A model generated the notes under the pieces. That model did no database searches, was not told where the DNA came from, and was given only the letters and a program-made list of their open reading frames with translations. A program made the translations under genes and the position numbers. This document shows, one piece after another, positions 46,222 through 58,700 of a DNA stretch of 64,000 nt (position 1 is its first letter; the number at the start of each line of letters is the position of its first letter). Source of the stretch: Juglans regia (lineage: Eukaryota > Streptophyta > Magnoliopsida > Fagales > Juglandaceae); NCBI RefSeq assembly GCF_001411555.2, contig NC_049903.1, forward strand, positions 30,793,083 through 30,857,082, in the 5' to 3' direction.

Positions 46222-49159
46222 AGTAGGTGATAATTATCACACAGCCCAGAACTGATCTATGGAGATGGCACTCGTTGTTAAGAATAAAATTGGATTTGTC
46301 GATACTACGGTTCCACAACTGATGGATACTAATCCTTCTTACATTGCTTGGTTATGTTGTAATACTTTAATTCTTTCTTGAATTATTAATTGTCTCTAAG
46401 GACATTGCTTCAAGCATAATATACAAGGCTAAGGAAATCAGGCAAGAGTTTCAAGATCGTTTCTCACAAGGTAATGGCCCAAAGATTTATCAATTAGAAA
46501 AAGAATTTTCTTCTTTATCTTATAATGATCTTTAAGTCAATCTTTACTATATTAAGTTAAAAGCTATTTGGGATGAATTGCTTAATTGTAGTCTTCTTGC
46601 TTGTTCTTGTGGTGTTGTTTGAGTTCTACTCTAGTACCAGGAATGTTGACATTCCTATGAAGTTTCTCGTGCTTGCGAACAGATTTTACTCCTAAATCTT
46701 TTACCCCCTACGATGAAAGTTCTTTCTTTAGTCCAACAAGAAGAATAACAACTTAAACCTGCCTATGCTAATTCTCATGTCATTCAAACTACTACTTTTC
46801 TTAACAAGAAAACATAAACTTCAAGATCTCTTTACAATAAACCTCCTATGTGAAAGAAACTCGTTTGCTCTCATTGTGGACTTACTAGTGAAACTGTTGA
46901 CAAGTGTTATAAGCTCCATGGTTATCCATTCGACTTCAAGTCTATAGGCAAATCATCTACTTCCAATTAAGTCTCTACTTTGACATCTCCTATTGATTCT
47001 CCTTGGGATATATTGACTCAGTTGCCTTTACTACAACAACAATGCCAATAGATCTTATCATTCTTGAATTCCCAAACTGGTTCCAATTCTTCACCTACTA
47101 ATCTTCAAGTTGCTAATGTTAGCTCCCAATTGAATATTTCAAGTAGTTCTCATTCACAACCTTTTACACTTCCTTCTCATCATTTTGTTTTCTCTTCAAA
47201 TACTATCTTACCTCACAATCTACTTCCATCACGCTCTCATGACCATAAGAAAGTACTCAAGGAGGGAACCCAACCAATCTTTACTAGGCCCTATCGTTAT
47301 CCTTATTATCAGAAAACTGAGATTGAAAAGATAGTTTTTGAGTCGATGCAATCTAGTGTGATCAGGCCTAGTTCAAGCCCCTTTTCATCCCCAATTTTAT
47401 TAGTGAGGAAGGCAGACGGGAGTCGGAGGTTATTTGTGGACTATCAAGCTTTTAAATATGGAACGGTCAAAGACAAATTCTCCATACCCGTCATAGATGA
47501 GCTATTGGATGAACTTTATGGGTCTAAAGTATTTTCTAAATTGGACTTAAGGTCCAGTTACAACCAAATAAGGGTGGTACCTAATAATGTGGAAAAAATA
47601 GTGTTTTGAACGCACAAAGGGCATTATGAATTCCTTGTCATGCCCTTCAGTCTTACTAATGCACCTCCAACATTTTAAGGGTTGATGAATGAGGTCTTCA
47701 GACTTTTTCTAAGAAAGTTTGTACTCGTATTTTTTTATGATATCTTAGTCTACAGTAAGATAATACTAGAACATGTATCAAATTTGAGAAAGGTGTTGGA
47801 ATTCTACAGTAACATAAACTGTATGCTAAGGTCAATAAATGCAAATTTGGTATGAAGGAGATTGACTATTTAGGTCATATCATCACTGCTGATGGGGTCA
47901 AGGTCGACCCAGCCAAAATCTAATATATGCTTGAGTGACCAATTCCTATGAATACCAAAGCATATAGAGGGTTCTTGGGCTATAGGAAGTTTATTCAAAA
48001 TTATAGGCTAATTGCAGCACCCCTAAAGGATTTATTGAAGAAAAATGCATTTGAATGGAATGAAAGGGCTACAAAGGCTTGTGAAGAATTAAAAAGGGTA
48101 GTGACACAATCCCCTATCCTAAAATTATCAGATTTTTCACAGTCATTCACAATAGTGTGTGATGCAAGTGGAAGAAGGGTACGGGCAGTTTTAATGCAAT
48201 CGAGCCAACCTATAACATATATGAGCAAGTTATTGAAATGAAGGACACTGTTACTATCTATCTACGAGAAGTAGCTATTGGCTTTAGTGGGAGCTATCCA
48301 AAGGTGGCTCCTTACCCTTTAAGACGATCATTTGTTATTAAAACAAATCAACAAACCGTAAGATTTTTGCTAGAGCAAAGGGTTGGTACTGTTGTACAAT
48401 AGAAATGGATAACAAAATTACTGGATTATGATTTTGTAATTCAATATATAAAAATGGGAAGGAGAATGTAGTGGTGGATGCTCTTTCAAGAAAACATGAA
48501 ATGGGGGATAAATCTAATGGTTTATTGTCTATGATTTATTTTCCTAATCCTGCGTGGTTAAAGGGCACTTATGGTCGGTCAATTGAACTGCCAACTATAG
48601 TTTCAAAGCTATATCAGGGACTAAGCTATGAAGGTGGATATCAACTCCAGCATGGGACTGTTGCTTAAAAAATGGATGATTGTTGAAACTCGGATTCTTT
48701 ATCTAAGAGGAGAATTCTACACTATATACATGTTGATCCTCTAGTAGGACAGTCAGAGTATCTAAAATCCTATCAAATGGCCAAACATGATTTCTATTGG
48801 GTTGGGATGAAGGAGATATTAAAAACATAGTGAAAGAATGTGAGGTGTGCAAGCTTGAAACCACACCCCCTGTTGGACTCTTCCAACCTCTCCCCATTCC
48901 CCAGCAAGCTTGGGTGGACATCTCTATGAATTTTATAGAGGGTCTACCCATATCTCAAGGGTATAGTACTATTTTTGTAGTGGTGGACATTTTTACAAAA
49001 TATGGACATTTTATACCCTTAGCTCATCCCTTTACATCACCCGCTGTTGCACAGGCATTTCTAAACTCAGTCTTGAAGTTACATGGCCTGTCGAAGAGCA
49101 TTGTCTTAGACAGAGATCCCATTTTTGTCAAAGGAACTGTTTTCTCTACAATGGTCAAC

Positions 49160-51286
49160 TAGGGGTGCTACTCGCAGAGTAGCCCCCTCCCCCCCCCCCG
49201 CCCCGCATGGGCCGGGCAACAACTGCCCCTGGTGTGGGGGGCGGGGTACCCCGTCCAGGTATTGGAGTGCGGCCCCCACCACACCCTCCAAAAAAAAAAA
49301 AAAAAAACGGCCCAGATGGGCAAATGGGCCCATAAATTAACTATAAATAAATAACAAACAAAAATGAATTTACAATAATAAAAATAATATACAAATTAAT
49401 TGAAAATGAACTATAAAGTACTACTCCTACCTAATAAATTAATAATAATAACTAACCAATTACAATAATATAAATTAAGAGAAAATAATTACATAATTAC
49501 AAACATAAAAGGGACATTGTATCAATATTACAAATAACCGAATCACTAAATACAACTGAACTAACTAGTAACTACTAAGTGAGTTGTTTGACATTTAGGG
49601 TGGGTGGCCAAGGGTGGAAATATGTAATTAGAATTTAGTGCTACCTGATGTGAGTCGTGAGATTATAAAATCTGAAACATTAACAATTTAATAGGAGGAT
49701 AAATTAGAATTATAAAAAAGAAACAAAAATTAAAATTATAAAGAACCATTAGAAATAAAAAATAACAAACTAAAATCTGACTAACCAAGATGAGATGGAA
49801 ATCAAAATGAGACAATGAGAATATATCATTTGAATTTTGGTCCTTGGGCGTGGGATTAGGATTAAGGCTTGAGCTGTGCATATGACAGGAAGATTATAAA
49901 AACAATTAGATACCATAAATTATATAAATCCAAAAAATAATTAAAAGACAATACAAATTGTATAAACCTATGACAAATGACAATGGTGGGTCAGGGTCTA
50001 ATATGGTGAAGTCATACTACAGCGAAGGTAGACATCATCTCATATATTATTAGAACAATTAAATTTGAAATTAATACTGATGAAATGAATATAAATAAAA
50101 TAAATCAAAATAATAAAATAAAATCAACAATTATCAGATCCAGGGGGAGGAGAGCTATTACTAAAATATGACGGAGTAGACATTCTCCAAAACAAGCAAA
50201 AATTTTGAAATGAAAAGATAAACACCAATGATTCACATTTAAAAAAAAAAAAAAAACAGAAATTCAATGCAATGTATGATCAATTCAATGCACATGTATG
50301 ATCAGTTGTAAAAACTTTTTAGAACAAAATTTTAGAAAATTTCATAAAAGTAGTAACCTATTAAAAAAGTTAAAAAATCTACAATTTTAGTAAATTTCAT
50401 ACAAGTAGTAAGCCCTTATCAAGTATTCACATAAACACCATAAATTCACAGCAACATCACAAATCCAAAAAATGCAATGTATAAAAATCAACAGCGGAAA
50501 TATTTGAATTTCGAAATAACATCTATATTTTCTCCTATTTCAAAATGCAATGGAAATTCAATTACATGCATATTTTACCTTTAGTTTCTTAATTTCTAGG
50601 AATTAAACGATGCACAAGGTGGTAATTAAGAAAAATAGTAAATAATTATAAATTACTATTGTTGGTGATTTAATTTATTTCTTTAAAAAATGAGTCAAAA
50701 TAGGTCCAGATTGTTTCTAAATACTGAGAAGATGGAATGAACAAAGTTTTTGGATCAGTCTCACAACAAGCCATTACATATTCAAAGAACATGCTCTCTA
50801 TCTTCCTTGTTTCACATATTTATATACTTCTCAACATTTTAATAATATTTTTTCATGATAACAAATTGAGGAAATAAATTAATTCATGTCTTATTTTATA
50901 ATATATATTGTTCTTTAGGAATATGGTCCAATCCTAAACCTTAAAGGATTGGAACCTTATATTAGTTTAGGGTTTGAATAAATTAATTTAGGGGTTTCAA
51001 AGATTCGAAACACAAAATCACAATATCAAAGATTCAAAACACATGCACAATCAAATCTTCACAGTACACAATTCACAAAGACACAATTTCATCCTCCAAC
51101 TCCTCCATTTAATCCCAACTTTTCTCCAATCTCCATAACTCAAAAAAAAAAAATAATAAATAAATAAAATAAAGCTTCAGACTCAAGGCTCAAGCTGACT
51201 TACCTTCGGCGACAGAGATGCAGAAGGACGACGATGGCGTAAGCGTATAATGGAAGGATGGATTACGACGGAGATGAGAGAGAGAG

Positions 51287-51323
<37 letters not shown>

Positions 51324-51412
51324 CAGAGAGAGAAGTGAGAAGGGAAGCAGGGAAACAGGGGAGAGGGAGTCGCAGCGGCTTGGGGGGGGGGGGGCTCTTA
51401 ATTACAGTTGTA
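49160..51412. mobile_element. hAT-type element inside the gypsy integrase
   Basis: The left end TAGGGGTGCTACTCGC directly follows gypsy integrase text. A GC-rich subterminal block (49168-49320) is followed by a long AT-rich, gene-free interior, a (GA)n(TG)n tract (51275-51321) and a G run (51382-51395). The last 400 bp resemble 40140-41350, so this is kin to the outer element there. The right terminal repeat is missing, and so are roughly 120 codons of gypsy integrase, so a deletion has taken the right junction. Confidence 0.6.
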
Positions 51413-51819
51413 GCTTACAGGCAAAAACTCCTGCCCACTTGACACAATCTGAAGATATCCCCTTGCTTTTATGGTCATTTCCAAGTGACCCGACGTATTG
51501 GTGCAGTGGCGTACCAGCTGGCTCTGCCGTCCACAGCAAAAATCCATCTTACCTTCCATGTTTCTTGTCTCAAGAATAACGTAGAAACACAAATTCAACC
51601 CCTAGCTACTCTGCCTCTCGTGGATTCGAGTGGGGAAATCCTTCCAAAACTGGAAGCTGTGGTGGATCGAAGGGTGAGGTGCAAGGGAAACAAATGCAGG
51701 ACTAAGGTATTGATTAAAGGGGTTGGAACGATAGAGAAATATAATAGTTGTGAAATTCTGTGGAAGATGCGTCGACTCTACCCCGACCTTGTGGGCAAGG
51801 TGCTCTAAGAGAGAAAAAA

Positions 51820-52304
51820 TGTCAGGAACCCTAACTGGTTCGAGTTTGGTGCAAGGGTTGAAGTGAATCTATCGAAGTGCTGAAGTGTAGTAGAAGATGC
51901 ATCTCAAAACGGTGTCATTTGAAGCTTGAAGGGAGACGATTCCTTTTGGGAAGAAGGAATAAGATGATGCGTTTATGTTATCGAAGTTGTTTGTCTTGGG
52001 GTCAAAGTTGTGCGTATTGTGCTAAGTTTTGTAGTTTACGTTGCCTGTCATTTTCTTATGTTGTTTCTTCAGACATTTTATCCTTTGTACTTTTTTGTTG
52101 AGTTTGTTACGCTGTGGGTGTTGAGCGAATTGTAAAAAGAGGTCAAGAGAGAGATGGGATTCATTTTGGAAAAATCTGCATGTCCTTATTGTTCTTCCTG
52201 GAGGATTGGGTACCTCGAATACCCTGTGTACAAACATATGAATCTTATGAGTCTTATTTCCATCACAATCCATAGTTTCTAGTATTCTGCTTTTCCTTGT
52301 TACA
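51820..52304 (+). repeat. Gypsy 3' LTR
   Basis: Starts TGTCAGGAACCC right after the purine tract AAGAGAGAAAAAA and ends CCTTGTTACA. Copia protein text resumes within about 20 bp after it. Confidence 0.7.
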
Positions 52305-53469
52305 TTCAGGAGTGATTTATTACACCCATGCTGGTACCATTTATATTTTGGATTCTCTTGTTCTAACAGATGTTTTGTGTGTATCTTCCTTCAATTTTAA
52401 CCTTCTTTTTGTAAGAATCTTAACAAAATCTCAGAATTGTTTTTCATATTTCTATATGATTTTTTCTTTATACAAGACCTAGCACAATTGAAGATGATTT
52501 AGATGATTCTGATGTTTCTTCATATCCTTTTACCGTCATCCATTATGACATTTGGGGTCCATTTTGAATTAGTACTTACAATGGATTTCATTATTTGTTA
52601 ACAATAGTTGATGATTGCACTCATTGTACATAGATCTACCTAATAAAGCACAAGTTTGAAGTTAAGACTTTGTTATCCTCTTTCTATTGGCTGATGTAGA
52701 CCCAATTTAATATTAGAATCAAATCCATCGTAACTGACAATGGCCAAGAATTTGTCTTGTAGGTTATAATTCATCAAACAAGTTGTGTTGAAACTCAACA
52801 AAACTCAGTAGTAAAATGGAAACACCAACATCTTCTCAATGTGGCTCGAGCCCTTCAATTTCAATTTAATCTTCTTTTGATTTTTTTGAGTGGTTGTATT
52901 CTAACAACTGCATACCTCATAAACAAAATTCATTCTCCCAATGAACTTCTCTATCATTCCTTGCCAAATTACTCTCATCTTAGAGTTTTTTATTTTTATG
53001 TTATGCTTTCACTTCAATTCAACATCAGTCAAAGTTTGCATCTCGTGCCAAGATATGTCTTTTCCTGGGTTATCCTTTTGGTTCCAAAGGATATAAAGTC
53101 TTTGATTTGGAATCTCAAACACCTTTTATTTCTAGGAATGTTATATTTCATGAATCGATTTTTCCTTTCCAGAGTTTTAATCCCACTAAAAATATTGTGC
53201 CTTTCTTTCCCTTCTAATCTTTCTACTCCCAGTTTTACCAAACCAGTTTCTGGTTTTAATACTCTTTGATTTTTATACAATCCTCCATCCTCTTAACATT
53301 TCTTCATCATCTATTTCTCTATCAGCTTCTAACATCTCTTTAAATAATACCTTACACTTCCCTCCACTTAGAAGATCAACTAGAATGCACAAGACTCCCG
53401 GTTATTTGCAGCAATATCATTGCAATTTTGCCTCTACTTCTATGGATGAAGGTGGGCTATTGGAGCGAA

Positions 53470-55080
53470 TGACATTTTTGGGAGTGACTATTGGCATAAC
53501 CCATGGGCTTGAGCGGTTTGGACTACTAGGTTTAGGAAGGGTAATTGACTAGGCTTGCTTATTAAGAAAAAAACATTTTAGAATAAAATTCGAGAAAGTA
53601 GAAATGGGCTCACAGTCACTGTGATGGGCCGAGAGGAGATGAGCCTTGTGCTTGATAACCTTGTACTGTCGATGTACTTGTCTCCATTGTGAACGCCAGG
53701 GAGGCTTCTTCGTAAGTGTTGAGGGAGATAAAATCCCTTCTTGAGGTGCCGAAACGATCCAAGCTTGGAAGACATAATTAGCCTTTAGTGATGGGAGATT
53801 TGATTTTGCCTTGACAGATGATGATAGAGGATTAATAGTGAAAAAAATTATACCCCTCTTGGATCGGGTTGGAGATGGTTGGTGCTGGTGGATTAAATTC
53901 AGATGAGTAAATATTGTGCAACAGTAGCTCCTTTCCTTGGATTTCCAGAAAGTGCATCGGAATCGCCAAGTACCGAGAGATTTTCGATTGCTAGAATGAC
54001 AATAGGTTCTTGAAAGCCAAACCGATGCTATCATGGCTTTTTCCGTAAGTGAGTTCCATCGATTGAGACTTTGCGAAATTTCTTTCTAGTATTTATTGTG
54101 CCTTTTCAACCATTTTTACTTTCCCCTTTGCCTTTTTTGTTGAGAATTGTTATATTTGGATCTGATAAGGTTGCTCCAGTTAGAAGAATTTGCTAAAGGG
54201 TAGGGATGTTGAGATCCAAATAATGCGGTGGAAGGGGCTTGCTTTGAAGGGGAGTTGTTGAGAACCGATTAGTGGAGAGGGTCAAATGTGGTTCTTTTGA
54301 TTGGCTTGGGATTTGTGGGTTTGTCTGAGATATTGGCAGGTTAGGGTTCTCAACTCATAACCATGGACTGAAAGGAAGATTTGTGAGAATAGATTTTAGG
54401 AAAGTGTAGAAAATTTGAGAATGACCTAATCTTCCACAAGCATAGCAAAAACCCGACAACCTTTCATATTTGAAAGAAACCCAAGTCTCTAAGTTGTAGG
54501 CTCTTGGGAGAGTGAAACCTTGTTTCAGTGGAAAGGTGATGTCAATTTCAACTTTTATCCTGATAAATTCCTACATGTAATTCCGAATTGGATATCTTCT
54601 TCTACCTCTAGTAAGTTGCCCAAAGCTTTTCTAATACATGTAGCATTATCATGAGTCATATGGTCCAATGGGTGGCCATGTATCAGCACAAGAAAAGTTG
54701 AGTTGTTTAGACGAATTTCCTGCAATGTAGAACTAGGTGGCCACGGTCTAAGGATGAGCAAGTGTCATTCAAAGTTCCATGAGGCTTGGTTGAGAACCCT
54801 GTGTTTGTCTTGAGAAGATTGTAAAGTGAATAAGAACAAATTTGCTTCCAGGTCTTCTATTAAGAGTTTTAATATGAAATTCCATACAGTTTTGATGCTT
54901 GCATGAATTGCAAGTTTGTTTAAAGGGCGTGCTGCAACTAGATGCCCTACCAATGCTAGCTCTGATGATTTTTATTTATTTATTTATTTGCTTCTTTCAC
55001 TGTAGGTTCTAGTTTGAGATCTTGCCATGAGAGAGTTTCAGTTTGTGATATCAGGAAATCCATTTCCAATTCAGGTGGAG
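53470..55080 (-). mobile_element. LINE (L1-type) ORF1 remnant, antisense
   Basis: On the - strand a zinc-knuckle segment reads KYERLSGFCYACGRLGHS (about 54400-54465). It is preceded (54555-54761) by LRPWPPSSTLQEIRLNNS, DHMTHDNATCIRKALGNLLE and EEDIQFGITCRN, the DUF4283-plus-zinc-knuckle arrangement of plant L1 ORF1 proteins. Further upstream at 54765-54953 is the N-terminal part. The variable C-terminal part runs to about 53550. Frames are broken by stops and there is no reverse transcriptase, so it is a fragment. Confidence 0.75.
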
Positions 55081-55424
55081 ATTGTAACTCGATTATGACT
55101 TATGAGCTAGGATTTTAACAGTAAGGGGAAGACTCTATAGAGGAGTAGGGGTTCACTGGGGATTGAGGAGAGACGAAGAGAGAGAGGTTTAATTCTACCA
55201 ACAATTTTACTTGCTTGAATTGGAAACACATACAACTATTGATCTTACCAAACCTTTCATTTACTCTCCAAACTACACATATAATTACAACGATGCACCC
55301 GTTTAATACAAATGGGCTGTGGTCGGCACGGATAGGACCCGTCCACAAGTTGATAATTTCAAATTTTTATTCCAATTAAGTTCACTGCGAAGAAATCAGA
55401 GATTTTGATCCAGAATTTGTGAAA
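55081..55424. other. 3' flank of the laccase pseudogene
   Basis: This region follows the pseudogene stop codon in its - strand direction and is presumably its old 3' untranslated region. Nothing else was seen. Confidence 0.4.
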
Positions 55425-55461
55425 TCAACATTTGGGAAGATCTGCTGGTGGAGGAGGCAGC

Positions 55462-55466
55462 TTCTG
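55462..55466. repeat. Copia target duplication, left
   Basis: TTCTG against TTCTT at 60097-60101: one mismatch. Joining the flanks with one copy keeps the laccase exon 6 frame. Confidence 0.75.
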
Positions 55467-55686
55467 TATTGACACAATCAAATCCAATTCTCAGGATTTC
55501 AATTTGCACAAAATCAGCCAAGGAATCATCAGTTATTTCCATTGATTTGTAAATATCAGTTATTTCCTTACATTTGTTTATTTCCATACTTAGTTTGACT
55601 TCCTGTATCTATTTAATCAGCAGTGTATCATTGTAATCAACAAGTCATTTTGAGAATAAAATTATTCTAGTTTCACATTCTTAACA
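55467..55686 (+). repeat. Copia 5' LTR
   Basis: Starts TATTGACACAATC and ends CATTCTTAACA. Contains TATA-poor leader text and an AATAAAATTATTC polyadenylation-like stretch near its end. Confidence 0.93.
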
Positions 55687-55729
55687 TGGTAACAGCCTAA
55701 ACACAATCCCTCCCTAACCCGAACCCTTC

Positions 55730-58700
55730 ATGTCTTCCCCTTCTTCTTCCTCTTCCCTAACCGATGTCCCCTCTCCATATATTCTCCATCCCTCTGATTC
55801 TCCTAGCCTAATCCTTATTTTTTGTCTCCTTACAGGAGATAATTTTTCAAAATGGCAAAAAGCCATGACCCGCACACTCAATGCCAAGAATAAACTCAGC
55901 TTTGTCGATGGCTCCCTTCCCACCCCCTAATTCTAGTTCTCCCGAATACAAACAATGGAACCAAACCAAAGACATGGTCCTTACCTGGATTTTGAACTCC
56001 ATCAGTCCATCTCTAGCCAACTCTCTTGAATATCACACAAACCCATGCGATGTTTGGGTTGACCTCCAGTTGCGTTTCAACCACGGCAACAACGCCCGTC
56101 TCTACCACCTCAAGCGCGCGCTTTCCTCTCTGCAATAAAACACCAATTCCATCCATGAGTATTACAACCACATCAAACAAATTTGGAATGAATTAAGTTA
56201 CCTTCAAATCATCAATGATCTCAAAGACATGCAAAAACAAGCTGATGATGAGCGTGTCTTCCAGTTTCTCCTTGGCCTCAACGACTCCTTTGCCCAACTC
56301 AGAACCCAAATCCTAGCTATGGACCCTCTTCCTCCCATCACCAAGGTTTTTTCTATTTTATTTCAGGAAGAATAGAAGCACCTCCTTCAGCTCCACCCAC
56401 TGCCATCGGATTCCATGGTGTTTGCAGCCGCCACCTCCAGCAACCCACGGAGCCACCTTCGTTGCACCGAATGAGGCAAATGGGGCCACACCCGTGACCG
56501 CTGCTGGAGGCTTATCGGCTACCCATCTGGACAAGACCAACGATCCAAGCCGCGCCCCTCCATTCTCAGCAAACCACCGCCTAGCTCAGCACCGATAGTC
56601 AATCAAGTCTCTTCCTCCGCCGATTCGTCGCCTCTTCTTGGATTGACGCCGGAACTCTACAAAAAATTGATGGATTTGCTGAACCCCACATCCATCTCCA
56701 CCAACTTCGTCGATAATGCCATTTCCTCTTCCGTCTCCTTTCATAGCCACCGAGATTGGGTCATGGACAGCGGCGCTAGCGCCCACATGTGCCACGACCG
56801 AAGTGCGTTTGTCGATCTGCAATCCCCCCCCCCCCTTCTCTCTCGGTTAAACTCCCGAATGGCCATACCCTTTCTATTAAGGGTATCGGCACTTGTCACT
56901 TGTCACTTATCCCATTCCCTTATACTTTTTAATGTCTATTTTATCCCTGATTTTCATTTTAATCTCTTGTTTGTCCCTCAGCTCACCACTAACACAAATT
57001 GCATTATCTTTTCCCTCTAAAAATTTTTTCTTTCAGGACCCACAGTCGACGCGGCTGATTGGAGCGGATGATTTTTGCAATAGGCTTTATGTGTACCGGC
57101 CCAACAACGTCCTGATTTTTTCCGTGCAATCCTCTACTAATAAAGACTTATGGCACCGACGCCTAGGTCATTATTCTCGTTTTTTTCTTCCTCAATTATT
57201 TAATAATTCTCATGTTGTCTCGGATTGTGATATTTGTGCTCGTTCTAAGCACACACGTTTGCCTTTTTCCTCTAATGATAATAAAAGTATTTTTGCTTTT
57301 AATAGAATATTTTGTGACATTTGGGGTGGTTATCACACTTCTTCCATTTGTGGTTCTCATTATTTTCTCACTATTGTTGATGATTTTTCCCGTACCACTT
57401 AGCTCTATCTTATGCGTCATAAATCTGAAGCATATACCAATCTTATGCATTTCTTTGCCCTTGTCCAAAATCAATTCAATACCACGATCAAAAAAATTCG
57501 CACTGATAATGGTCAAGAATTTCTTTCGCACAAATTCCAAACATATCTTCATAATCACGACACTATTCATGAACGTACCTGTGTTGAAACTCCCCAACAA
57601 AATGGTGTTGCGTAGCGAAAACACAGACACCTATTAAATATTGTTCGTAGTCTTCATTTCCAAGCCCACTTACCCCTCAAATTTTGGGGCGAATGTGTGC
57701 TCACTGCTGCATATCTTATTAATCAAACACCCAGTCGCACTCTTCAAAATAAATTTCCTTTTGAACTTCTCTTTGACACTATTCCAAACTATACTCATCT
57801 TCGTGTCTTTGGTTGTCTCTGTTACGCTCAAACCCTCGCTGCTCATCGAGATAAATTCTCTCCTCGTGCCTCAAAATGTATATTTCTTGACTACCCCAAC
57901 AATCACAAAGCGTACAAACTATATAACCTCGACACCCAAACCATCCTTTTTTCCCGTGATGTCACCTTTCATGAAGACATCTTTCCTTTTCAAGATCTTC
58001 CAGATATTTCTCACTCACCTCTCCCTATACTTCCCTTACCCGTTCCCGAACCTCCTCTACCAACCTCACCTCCCTCTCCTCCTCCTATCACCACGGCCTC
58101 TCCTCCTCCTATCACCAAGGACTCTCTGCCTATTTCTATCCCAGAACCTCCATCCACTCGTCCTCGTCGCACTACTACTCGACCAGCTTATCTCCAGGAT
58201 TATGTTTGTCCGACACTACACGGCAGGGCCCACGGCATCATCACTCGTTGCATCAACCTCAGGTACTGCTCACCCTTTATCTGATTTTCTTTCTTATTCT
58301 CGTTTTTCTCCTTCTCATCTTACATATTTATATGCTCTCACCACTTCTATTGAACCTTCTTGCTATTCTACTGCTCTTAGTTATTCTCATTGGCGGGAAG
58401 CAATGTCTAATGAGCTACGTGCCCTTGAAGCCAATTCCACCCGGACATTTGAGCCCCTCCCTCCTAGAAAAAAACCCACTGGTTGCAAATGGGTCTTTAA
58501 AACCAAACTCAAAGCCGATGGCTCAGTTGAATGATATAAAGCTCGTCTCGTTGCAAAAGGCTACACTCAAGTTGAAGGTTTCGATTATCATGAGACTTTA
58601 GCACCCGTTGCAAAAATGACTACTGTCCGGTATTTGTTAGCTGTCGCTGCCACTCAACAATGGATCATCCACCAATTAGACGTCAACAATGCCTTCCTCC

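Larger units (their letters stand above)
47206..52304 (+). mobile_element. Gypsy element (+) nested in Copia A, 5' end lost
   Basis: Ty3/gypsy pol on the + strand. Reverse transcriptase at about 47240-47760 has SPILLVRKADGSRR, DELYGSKVFSKLDLRS and FLVMPFSLTNAPPTF. RNase H follows (47950-48240; FTIVCDASG), then the DALSRK linker (48477). The integrase zinc-binding and core regions lie at about 48720-49158 (ECEVCKLETTPP, DISMNFIEGLPIS, VVVDIFTKYGHFIPL). A hAT-type insertion (49160 to about 51412) removes the rest of the core. The C-terminal part resumes at 51485 ([24 protein letters not shown]) with a chromodomain-like tail ([12 protein letters not shown]). A polypurine tract and one LTR (51820-52304) close it. 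The 5' LTR and gag are missing. Several stops and frameshifts. Confidence 0.9.
43595..53460 (+). mobile_element. Copia element A (+), split by two later retrotransposons
   Basis: A primer-binding site TGGTATCAGAAG (43595-43606, initiator-Met tRNA type) is followed by a gag start at 43635 (MASSSGLDDSTY). The gag resumes after an insertion at 46222 with MALVVKNKIGFVD, EIRQEFQDRFSQ, and a zinc knuckle CSHCGLTSETVDKCYKLHGY at about 46866. It is broken again near 47205 by a gypsy element and continues at about 52305 with protease/pre-integrase and integrase text ([48 protein letters not shown]) to about 53460. Reverse transcriptase, RNase H and the 3' LTR are missing. Many stops; old and non-functional. 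Confidence 0.85.

Noticed and set aside
53549..54034. 161-codon - strand frame as a host gene
   Set aside because: Continuous with LINE ORF1 zinc-knuckle sequence upstream on the same strand; best seen as its variable C-terminal part.
57641..58534. 297-codon + strand open frame
   Set aside because: A shadow frame of the Copia integrase-to-RT region; the real frame reads integrase text at 57697-58284.
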